In this document: positions 1 through 7,692 of the stretch, in pieces | Numbering within the stretch: position 1 is the first letter of the stretch | Layout: each line of letters starts with the position of its first letter | Source: an uncultured Ventosimonas sp. | Lineage (GTDB): Bacteria; Pseudomonadota; Gammaproteobacteria; Pseudomonadales; Pseudomonadaceae | DNA length: 7,692 nucleotides | Assembly (NCBI GenBank): GCA_945283395.1 | Contig: CALYQH010000063.1 | Span: forward strand, 1 to 7,692 | Direction: 5' to 3' | Notes under the pieces: generated by a model | Told to the model about the DNA's origin: nothing | The model's database searches: none | What the model saw: only the letters and a program-made list of their open reading frames with translations | Position numbers and translations under genes: made by a program

Positions 1-1758
1 AATAATGAGCTAGGTATTACTGACTTTAGTGCTACATTGCAGTTTTTTACTGGCGTTTTAGGTTTATTATATTGGAAACTGGCTAATAAAAAAGGCTTTA
101 TAACTGGATTGTTAATAGGTATGAGTGGCTGGCTAATTATTATGTTGGTTCCACTTGTTAGCGATATAAATAAAATAACTTTGCCATTTATAGGTAATTT
201 TCCTTTATCAGGCCCTAATGATTGGCATTTAACCAGTATTGTATTGTTAAGCATTAATGCTCTAATATTCATAGTGATATCATGTCTTAGCAAGCATTCA
301 AAGGAAGAAAAATATATTGCTAATTTGTGTGCTGTCAATACCACCCAGCATTTACAACTAAAAGATGTATCGCTAACTTCTCCGCAGGAGTTTATTCAGG
401 CGTTAGAGGGATCATTTGGCGCTAAAACAGCGCGTAAAGAGGTGAAACGGGCATTAGATGATCTAGGTTTTTCTATGACGGAGCATAGATCTTATGCACT
501 TCGCCAGCTAAGGGAACAAATAGAAGTTAATTTATCAGGGTTGATGGGGCCTCACATAGCGCAACAAATAGTAGACAAGTTTTTACCTTATCAAACTGAA
601 CAAATGATAGCGCAAAATGAAGATATTTATTTTATGGAAAACCGTCTAGAAAGCTATGAATCTAGACTAACAGGATTAGCAGCTGAACTTGACGCGTTAA
701 GGCGTTACCATAGATTAACATTACAAGCTTTACCCATAGGTGTTTGTTCTGTTTCCAAAAACCAAGATATTTTATTGTGGAATAGAGCAATGGAGAGATT
801 AACAAGCTTACCGGCAGATAAAATCTTAGGAGCTAACTTAAAATATCTAGAAAGTTCGTGGCAAGAAATATTGATTGGCTTTGTTGAATCCCTAGAAAAC
901 CATATTTATAAGCAAACAATAGTGATTAACGGACAAAGTAGGCTATATAACTTACATAAGGCGGCAATTGGTGAATCAGTCCTTATTAATAGTGGCGGGG
1001 TAGTGATTTTAGTAGAGGACATTACCGAAATTTATTTATTAGAAGATCAACTTATCCATTCAGAGCGTTTAGCGTCAATAGGCCGGCTAGCAGCAGGGGT
1101 AGCTCATGAAATTGGTAATCCGGTGACAGGTATCGCCTGTCTAGCACAAATTTTACAAGAGGAGTGGGCAGATCATAGAGAGATAAAAGAAATGTCTGGA
1201 CAAATTATTGAACAAACAAAACGTATTTCTAAAATAGTGCATTCGTTAATGAGTTTTGCACATACTGGTGAACATGCGCAGTCAAATGCCCCAGTAGGTT
1301 TATACGAAATTACCCACGAGACTATTCATTTATTAGTTTTAAATAAAGAAAAGAAACCAGTCAACTTTCAAAATCTATGTAATCCAAATCATAAAGTTAT
1401 TGGTAATTCGCAACGTCTAACCCAAGTGCTTATTAATTTATTAGACAATGCTAGAGACGCCTCGCCAGAAAATGGCGCTATTATTGTTATCAGCCATGAT
1501 TGTGGTAATGAAATTGAACTTTGTATTGAAGATGAAGGTGAAGGCATTAACGACGAGATTAAAGCGCGTATTTTTGAACCGTTCTTTACTACTAAAGAGC
1601 CAGGAGTAGGCACTGGCTTAGGGCTAGCTTTAGTTTATTCCATTATCGAAAATTCTCACGGTAAAATAACCCTCAAAAGTCCTATGAATCTGCAAACTAA
1701 AACGGGCACTTGTTTCTCTATTACATTACCTAAATACATAGAAACGAATATGCTATAG
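1..1758 (+). CDS. cbrA: Transporter-linked sensor histidine kinase, CbrA-type (5' end missing)
   Basis: This is the membrane sensor kinase that autophosphorylates on His and passes the phosphate to the response regulator encoded next door. The frame is open to base 1, so the N-terminal transporter part is cut off by the window edge; a TTG at 37 is only an internal codon. Visible in order: about three membrane segments in the first 100 codons (the end of an SLC5/sodium-solute-symporter-like domain), a STAC-like linker (about 330-640), a short coiled coil (about 630-710), a PAS domain (about 715-1030), HisKA with the H-box [10 protein letters not shown] (phospho-acceptor His codon 1105-1107), and an HATPase domain with N-box [12 protein letters not shown] (1429-1464), a DEGEGI box, and [10 protein letters not shown] near 1603-1632. 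Symporter-STAC-PAS-kinase is the architecture of Pseudomonas CbrA, and the NtrC-like partner downstream agrees. The coding region ends with three in-frame stops, TAG TGA TAA (1756-1764). A related symporter-kinase is the main alternative. Confidence 0.9.
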   Translation, partial: NNELGITDFSATLQFFTGVLGLLYWKLANKKGFITGLLIGMSGWLIIMLVPLVSDINKITLPFIGNFPLSGPNDWHLTSIVLLSINALIFIVISCLSKHSKEEKYIANLCAVNTTQHLQLKDVSLTSPQEFIQALEGSFGAKTARKEVKRALDDLGFSMTEHRSYALRQLREQIEVNLSGLMGPHIAQQIVDKFLPYQTEQMIAQNEDIYFMENRLESYESRLTGLAAELDALRRYHRLTLQALPIGVCSVSKNQDILLWNRAMERLTSLPADKILGANLKYLESSWQEILIGFVESLENHIYKQTIVINGQSRLYNLHKAAIGESVLINSGGVVILVEDITEIYLLEDQLIHSERLASIGRLAAGVAHEIGNPVTGIACLAQILQEEWADHREIKEMSGQIIEQTKRISKIVHSLMSFAHTGEHAQSNAPVGLYEITHETIHLLVLNKEKKPVNFQNLCNPNHKVIGNSQRLTQVLINLLDNARDASPENGAIIVISHDCGNEIELCIEDEGEGINDEIKARIFEPFFTTKEPGVGTGLGLALVYSIIENSHGKITLKSPMNLQTKTGTCFSITLPKYIETNML

Positions 1759-1798
1759 TGATAAGCTTATTAAGAGTAATAATCAAGATGGACTACTT

Positions 1799-3202
1799 AT
1801 GTCACATATACTTATTATTGAAGATGAAGCCATTATTCGTTCTTCACTTAAGCGGTTATTAGAACGTAATCAATATCAAGTAAGCGAAGCAGCTTCTATT
1901 GCAGAGGTACAAGCCCAATATCAAATTGCAAATTTTGATTTAATTATTACCGATTTGCGTCTTCCTGGGGCACCCGGAACAGATATGATTAAGTTAGCAG
2001 AAGAGATTCCAGTGCTTATTATGACTAGCTATGCTAGTTTGCGTTCGGCTATAGACTCTATGAAAATGGGGGCTGTTGACTATATTGCTAAACCTTTTGA
2101 CCATAAGGATATGTTAAATGCAGTGTCCGAATCTCTAAATAAAGGAAAAATAAATCCTAAAAATAATTCGACTTTACAAGAAACTGCCACTAAAAATAAA
2201 GGTACTGCCTATAATGAGGTAGAAATTATTGGCTCAAGTGACTTAATGAAAAGCTTATTTGAAAAAATAGAGAAAGTAGCTCCTACAAATTCAACAGTCC
2301 TTATTTTAGGTGAATCAGGAACAGGCAAAGAATTAGTAGCCAGAGCACTACACGAAAAGTCTTCTAGAGCAAAAGCTCCGTTGGTATCAGTCAATTGTGC
2401 AGCTATTCCTGAAACACTCATAGAGTCGGAACTGTTTGGTCATGAAAAAGGAGCTTTTACTGGCGCGACCTCTGGACGAACTGGACTTATAGAAGCCGCT
2501 GATGGCGGAACATTATTTTTAGATGAAATAGGTGAATTGCCATTTGAATCACAGGCTAGGCTGCTTAGGGTTTTACAAGAGGGTGAAATACGTAGAGTAG
2601 GTTCAGTTAACTCTCAAAAAGTAAATATAAGACTAATAGCAGCTACTCATAGAGATTTAAAAGCATTAGCCGCTAAAGGCGAATTTCGTAGTGACTTATT
2701 TTATCGACTTAATGTGATTAGTTTAAATCTTCCGCCGTTAAGAGATAGGGGGGATGATATCTTAAAGATAGCGCGGAGCTTTTTAGCTAGACAAATGCAA
2801 CGAATGAATAAAACCCTCCTAGTCTTTTCTAAAGAAGCTGAGCAGATTATTGTAAAACATCCATGGTATGGAAATGTTAGGGAGTTAGAAAATGCTATTG
2901 AACGGGCCGTTATTTTATGTGATGACAATATAATCACAGTTGAAAATTTAGGGTTAGATTCAGATAGCTATGAAACGGCTAATTTGGATGACGATGATTT
3001 TAATTTATTATTTGAAAAACAACAAGATAGATCTGCTGCTAAAGAACCTAAAGAAGGGCTTTCTTTAGAGGACTATTTTCAGCGGTTTGTACTTGAAAAT
3101 CAGGATAAAATGACTGAAACCGAAATAGCCCGAAAACTAGGGATTAGTAGAAAAAGCCTTTGGGAGCGTCGTCAAAAATTGGGAATACCAAGGAAAAAAT
3201 AA
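1799..3202 (+). CDS. cbrB: Sigma-54-dependent response regulator, CbrB/NtrC family
   Basis: A cytoplasmic transcription activator of 467 residues, close to the size of Pseudomonas CbrB. Residues 1-113 form a receiver domain with acidic pocket E8-D9, phospho-acceptor D52 (in ITDLRLPG), T76 and K98. Residues 141-380 form the sigma-54 AAA+ domain: Walker A GESGTGKE (171-178), the GAFTGA loop that contacts sigma-54 (218-223), and Walker B GGTLFLDE (236-243). The C-terminus is a Fis-type helix-turn-helix (about 430-463, [19 protein letters not shown]). All key residues are present, so it should be active. The start ATG at 1799 gives a full receiver domain and has a weak purine-rich site (AAGATGGA) upstream; the ATG at 1788 is out of frame. 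It lies 40 bases after the kinase gene and is very likely co-transcribed with it. In the family CbrB activates carbon and nitrogen catabolism genes and the CrcZ small RNA. Naming it cbrB rather than ntrC rests on the CbrA-type partner. Confidence 0.92.
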   Translation: MSHILIIEDEAIIRSSLKRLLERNQYQVSEAASIAEVQAQYQIANFDLIITDLRLPGAPGTDMIKLAEEIPVLIMTSYASLRSAIDSMKMGAVDYIAKPFDHKDMLNAVSESLNKGKINPKNNSTLQETATKNKGTAYNEVEIIGSSDLMKSLFEKIEKVAPTNSTVLILGESGTGKELVARALHEKSSRAKAPLVSVNCAAIPETLIESELFGHEKGAFTGATSGRTGLIEAADGGTLFLDEIGELPFESQARLLRVLQEGEIRRVGSVNSQKVNIRLIAATHRDLKALAAKGEFRSDLFYRLNVISLNLPPLRDRGDDILKIARSFLARQMQRMNKTLLVFSKEAEQIIVKHPWYGNVRELENAIERAVILCDDNIITVENLGLDSDSYETANLDDDDFNLLFEKQQDRSAAKEPKEGLSLEDYFQRFVLENQDKMTETEIARKLGISRKSLWERRQKLGIPRKK

Positions 3203-3219
3203 GCAGCTTAATCAGATCA

Positions 3220-3236
3220 ATACTATGTAAAAGTAT
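3220..3236. promoter_or_regulatory. Short inverted repeat, possible upstream activator site
   Basis: ATACT, seven bases, AGTAT: a perfect 5-base dyad beginning 18 bases after the cbrB stop and about 60 bases upstream of the sigma-54-like element at 3295-3311. An NtrC-family activator such as CbrB binds dyads upstream of the promoters it controls, so position and symmetry fit an activator site. The dyad does not match the TGTTAC-type half-site that I recall for CbrB, and 5-base arms are common by chance in AT-rich DNA. Its role is inferred from position only. Confidence 0.18.
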
Positions 3237-3294
3237 CAACTAAATTTTGGACTTTAAGCATGGTATTTCCTAACACAATTACTAGCTCTATAAC

Positions 3295-3311
3295 TTGGCA
3301 GGCTATTTGTT
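3295..3311 (+). promoter_or_regulatory. Candidate sigma-54 (-24/-12) promoter downstream of cbrB
   Basis: TTGGCAGG, four bases, TTGTT resembles the RpoN consensus YTGGCACG-N4-TTGCW. The -24 GG (3297-3298) and the -12 G (3309) are 12 bases apart, the canonical spacing. Ten of the twelve positions in TGGCACG/TTGCW match, but the normally near-invariant C after the -12 G is T. A true TTGCT lies three bases further on (3310-3314), and pairing it with the GG at 3301-3302 gives 11-base spacing, so neither register is perfect. The predicted start would be near 3322. The location, just after the gene for a sigma-54 activator and reading away from it, is where pseudomonads carry the crcZ promoter. Confidence 0.42.
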
Positions 3312-3343
3312 GCTGTAATACATTCATAATTGGTGAAAATGAC

Positions 3344-3369
3344 TTAACTCTCATAATTGTGAGAGTTAA
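3344..3369. repeat. Perfect 10-bp stem-loop downstream of cbrB
   Basis: TTAACTCTCA and TGAGAGTTAA pair perfectly around a 6-base loop (TAATTG). This is the strongest simple hairpin in the gap. It lies 142 bases beyond the cbrB stop, and no T-run follows it on the plus strand (TTAGCTTATAATG follows). On the minus strand the next bases are GTCATTTTC, so it might weakly terminate the convergent anmK transcript. It could equally be the 5' stem of an RNA started near 3322, or a protein-binding dyad. Confidence 0.55.
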
Positions 3370-3496
3370 TTAGCTTATAATGAATACAAGATAAATAGCG
3401 TATAAGCACTTTGTATAGTGAGAAATTATCCTATAATTTATTGACACCTTAATTATATAGCAATCTATCTATTTGTTACCTAGATAAGCGTTGTCG

Positions 3497-3628
3497 ATGA
3501 AAAAGTATCAAAAATGGCTAAACAAATTAATAATAACTACTTTGCTTATTCTACAAGTTATTAAATTAGCGAATAACCGTTTGTTATTTTATTGGGGACG
3601 ATATAAAAAATTAACTCAGCCTGTATAG
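3497..3628 (+). CDS. Doubtful 43-codon ORF, single hydrophobic segment
   Basis: An ATG opens a 43-codon frame ending at TAG 3626-3628, five bases short of the convergent anmK stop. The predicted peptide starts with the lysine-rich MKKYQKWLNK, then has a hydrophobic stretch (LIITTLLILQVIKLA, about residues 11-25), and ends basic and aromatic (LLFYWGRYKK). That is the shape of small single-pass membrane peptides, including type I toxins, but I recognise no family. There is no good ribosome-binding site (bases before ATG: AAGCGTTGTCG). Two other ORFs of similar length occur by chance in the same gap, so coding status is weak. If the sigma-54 promoter is real, this ORF would lie inside its transcript. 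Confidence 0.22.
   Translation: MKKYQKWLNKLIITTLLILQVIKLANNRLLFYWGRYKKLTQPV
3572..3593 (+). terminator. Weak AT-rich hairpin, possible terminator
   Basis: AATAAC and GTTATT form a 6-bp stem around CGTTT, followed by TTATT. The stem is short and AT-rich and the T-tract is interrupted, so it is a poor intrinsic terminator. It is listed because it is the only hairpin with a T-rich 3' side between the sigma-54-like element and the end of anmK. It also falls inside the 43-codon ORF. Confidence 0.18.
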
Positions 3629-3633
3629 GAACG

Positions 3634-6187
<2,554 letters not shown>

Positions 6188-6303
6188 GGCTTTGAGGGTA
6201 CTAATTATTAAATTGAACAAATTAGTTGCGTAAAATATAAGTAAAAATAAAATTAAGCAACCTGAAATTATTAAAAAAGTTAACTAAAATGTAACATAAA
6301 ACA

Positions 6304-6340
6304 TTATCATACAGTATAGCTAGGCTTTGCTGTATGATAA
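6304..6340. promoter_or_regulatory. Long imperfect inverted repeat in the mepM-tyrS divergent region
   Basis: TTATCATACAG (6304-6314) and CTGTATGATAA (6330-6340) are perfect 11-base complementary arms. Pairing continues inward (T-G, A-T, one T-T mismatch, then AGC/GCT) to a TAG loop at 6321-6323. Each arm contains TATGAT, five of six matches to a -10 box, once on each strand (plus 6333-6338, minus 6311-6306), with no good -35 at the usual distance. It lies 42 bases before the tyrS ATG and 116 bases before the mepM ATG. Another possible tyrS promoter is TTAACT (6280-6285), 16 bases, CATTAT (6302-6307), which would place the hairpin in the tyrS leader. An operator for both genes, a leader structure or a dispersed repeat are all possible. 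No T-run follows on the plus strand. Confidence 0.55.
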
Positions 6341-6382
6341 ATAGCAAATTGGTTGAATCTAAATTAATTAGAGAAGGATAAG

Positions 6383-7582
6383 ATGAAATCTATAGAAGAG
6401 CAGATCGCCCTGATTAAACGAGGTACTCAAGAGATCCTAATTGAAGAAGAGTTAATTGAAAAACTCAAAACCGGTAAAACACTTAGAATAAAAGCTGGCT
6501 TTGACCCTACAGCCCCAGATCTACATCTAGGCCATACTGTATTGATCAACAAGTTGCGGCATTTTCAACTACTCGGTCATCAAATTATCTTCTTAATAGG
6601 TGATTTTACTGGCATGATAGGGGATCCTAGTGGTAAAAATACTACTAGACCACCTCTTACCAGAGAGCAAGTCCTAGCAAACGCAGAAACCTATAAAAAA
6701 CAGGTATTCAAAATTCTTGATCCTGAAAAAACAGAAGTAGCCTTTAATTCTACATGGATGGATCAAATGAAGCCAGCAGACTTTATAAGGCTAACTTCCC
6801 AATATACTGTTGCGCGTATGTTAGAAAGAGATGATTTTGAAAACAGATATAAAAACCAGCAGCCGATAGCCATCCATGAATTTCTATATCCACTTATCCA
6901 AGGATATGATTCGGTGGCGTTAAAGTGTGATGTAGAAATGGGCGGCACAGACCAAAGATTTAACCTATTAATGGGGCGTGAACTACAAAGAAACTACCAG
7001 CAACCCCCCCAAAGTATTATTACAGTTCCTTTATTAGAAGGATTGGATGGCATAAAAAAAATGTCTAAATCCCTTGGTAACTACGTAGGTATCGATGAAC
7101 TCCCAGGGGTCATGTACAACAAAATAGTATCCATGCCTGATAGTCTTATATGGCGCTATTTTGAGTTACTTAGCTTCCGCGACATGGCAGAAATAGACGA
7201 TTTTAAACAAGATATCAAAAAAGGAGCAAATCCACGTGATATCAAAATTAAACTAGCCGAAGAACTCATTACCCGTTTTCACGGAGAAGAAGCTGCAGCT
7301 AATGCACATAAATCAGCAGGAAATCGTTTAAAAAATGGCGAGCTTCCAGAAGATCTTCCTCATATAAACCTAATGGCTACTGAAAATTTACCTATTGCAG
7401 CCATTCTTAATCAAACAGGCTTAGTGAAAAATTCGGCTGCGGCTCGTGATCTTTTAAAAGCCGGTAGTGTAAAAGTGGATGGCCATCAAGTAGATAGTAC
7501 ATTTATCTTTCAAATAGGAAAAACCCATATATGCCAAGCAGGGAAAAAAGCCATTGCTAAAATTACTTTAAACAGCAAATAA
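6383..7582 (+). CDS. tyrS: Tyrosyl-tRNA synthetase (TyrZ-type)
   Basis: This cytoplasmic class I synthetase charges tRNA-Tyr with tyrosine using ATP. It is complete at 399 residues. It shows the HIGH-type motif HLGH (48-51) after [11 protein letters not shown], the [13 protein letters not shown] stretch (73-85), GGTDQRFN (187-194), which belongs to the tyrosine-binding region, the KMSKS loop (226-230), and a C-terminal S4 RNA-binding domain (about 332-399, with [18 protein letters not shown]). The lead-in sequence and length match the TyrZ class found in Pseudomonas rather than the E. coli TyrS class, so tyrZ would also be a fair name. The ATG at 6383 is preceded by a good site, AGAAGGA (6372-6378), 4 bases away. 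It is divergent from mepM across a 195-base gap and appears monocistronic as far as the window shows. No T-box-like leader is visible. Confidence 0.97.
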   Translation: MKSIEEQIALIKRGTQEILIEEELIEKLKTGKTLRIKAGFDPTAPDLHLGHTVLINKLRHFQLLGHQIIFLIGDFTGMIGDPSGKNTTRPPLTREQVLANAETYKKQVFKILDPEKTEVAFNSTWMDQMKPADFIRLTSQYTVARMLERDDFENRYKNQQPIAIHEFLYPLIQGYDSVALKCDVEMGGTDQRFNLLMGRELQRNYQQPPQSIITVPLLEGLDGIKKMSKSLGNYVGIDELPGVMYNKIVSMPDSLIWRYFELLSFRDMAEIDDFKQDIKKGANPRDIKIKLAEELITRFHGEEAAANAHKSAGNRLKNGELPEDLPHINLMATENLPIAAILNQTGLVKNSAAARDLLKAGSVKVDGHQVDSTFIFQIGKTHICQAGKKAIAKITLNSK

Positions 7583-7673
7583 TCTTTTTAACTAACAGGG
7601 AAAATACGATCAATTGATACTTTTATTTATTTAGCTACCAATGAACAGTATTTTCTCTAAAACCTCTGTGTGT

Positions 7674-7688
7674 GCTAGTAACACTAGC
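7674..7688. repeat. Short stem-loop at the right edge
   Basis: GCTAGT, AAC, ACTAGC form a perfect 6-bp stem with a 3-base loop, extendable by GT/AC with one bulged C. It lies 92 bases past the tyrS stop and four bases before the window ends, so any following T-run is out of view. It could be the start of the tyrS terminator or part of the next locus. The rest of the 110-base tail shows only the 10-base palindrome ATCAATTGAT (near 7609-7618) and no gene. Confidence 0.3.
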
Positions 7689-7692
7689 CACT

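Larger units (their letters stand above)
3322..3630 (+). ncRNA. Candidate CbrB-controlled small RNA (CrcZ-like position)
   Basis: In pseudomonads the space after cbrB encodes CrcZ, an RNA of about 400 nucleotides made from a CbrB-activated sigma-54 promoter, which sequesters Hfq/Crc through A-rich motifs (AAnAAnAA). Here the 430-base gap after cbrB has a sigma-54-like element giving a start near 3322. Downstream is a series of stem-loops: 3344-3369 (10 bp perfect), 3373-3407 (GCTTATA/TATAAGC closing an A-rich 21-base loop), 3431-3460 (imperfect), 3466-3486 (6 bp) and 3572-3588. Two A-rich stretches are present: ACAAGATAAATA in the loop near 3387, and AATAATAA at 3529-3536, which is one exact AAnAAnAA match. 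Against it: only one exact motif, where CrcZ has several, and no strong terminator, so the 3' end is a guess set by the weak hairpin at 3572-3588 and the anmK stop at 3634. Homology cannot be judged by eye. Confidence 0.35.

Noticed and set aside
37..39. TTG at 37 as the start of the kinase gene
   Set aside because: The frame is open upstream to base 1 and encodes the continuation of a membrane domain, so the gene begins outside the window.
1389..1613. Minus-strand ORF opposite the kinase ATPase domain (similar ones at 2209-2421, 2701-2937 and 6763-6948)
   Set aside because: These are shadows of well-supported genes on the other strand, with no domain or ribosome-binding site of their own.
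3223..3354. 43-codon minus-strand ORF in the same gap
   Set aside because: It has no Shine-Dalgarno site and no recognisable domain, and it starts within the hairpin. Its existence shows that ORFs of this length arise by chance here.
3260..3373. 37-codon plus-strand ORF starting ATGGTATTTCC
   Set aside because: It has no ribosome-binding site and a Cys-run composition unlike a protein family I know. It spans the sigma-54-like element and the strong hairpin, which explain the sequence better.
3441..3471. TTGACA at 3441-3446 as a sigma-70 -35 box
   Set aside because: The -35 is perfect, but no acceptable -10 hexamer lies 16-18 bases downstream; the best are TATCTA at 19 bases or poor matches.
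7583..7692. Start of an rRNA operon after tyrS, as in P. aeruginosa
   Set aside because: No rRNA sequence or recognisable rrn promoter or leader is visible in the 110 bases available; it may lie beyond the window.

Overview
The window is AT-rich DNA from what looks like a gammaproteobacterium of the Pseudomonas lineage with a reduced-GC genome. Two gene sets point there: a CbrA/CbrB-type two-component pair, and a tyrosyl-tRNA synthetase gene diverging from a MepM-like endopeptidase gene followed by anmK, the order known around PA0666-PA0668 in Pseudomonas aeruginosa. An AT-rich, insect-associated relative such as Entomomonas would fit, but the species cannot be proven from the sequence alone.

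Layout. Bases 1-1758 hold the 3' part of a transporter-sensor histidine kinase (cbrA), cut by the window's left edge. Its response regulator cbrB follows at 1799-3202 after a 40-base gap. Bases 3203-3633 have no convincing protein gene. They hold a sigma-54-like promoter, a run of stem-loops and a doubtful 43-codon ORF. On the minus strand, 6187 down to 3634, lie mepM (M23 peptidase) and anmK, overlapping by 23 bases. A 195-base divergent intergenic region with a long imperfect hairpin separates mepM from tyrS (6383-7582, plus strand). The last 110 bases are a short 3' flank.

How the genes work together. CbrA senses or transports a substrate and phosphorylates CbrB, a sigma-54 activator of carbon and nitrogen use. 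In pseudomonads CbrB switches on the small RNA CrcZ, encoded just downstream of cbrB, which titrates Hfq/Crc. The gap downstream of cbrB here occupies that position and has a plausible sigma-54 promoter, so a CrcZ-like RNA is the best candidate for something not captured by gene calling. MepM cuts peptidoglycan cross-links and AnmK recycles the released anhydro-sugar, so that pair forms a cell-wall turnover unit. TyrS is a housekeeping enzyme.

I see no insertion sequence, CRISPR array, tRNA, rRNA, or defence or toxin-antitoxin cassette. Most of the window is ordinary core genome. The unexplained parts are the two intergenic regions.
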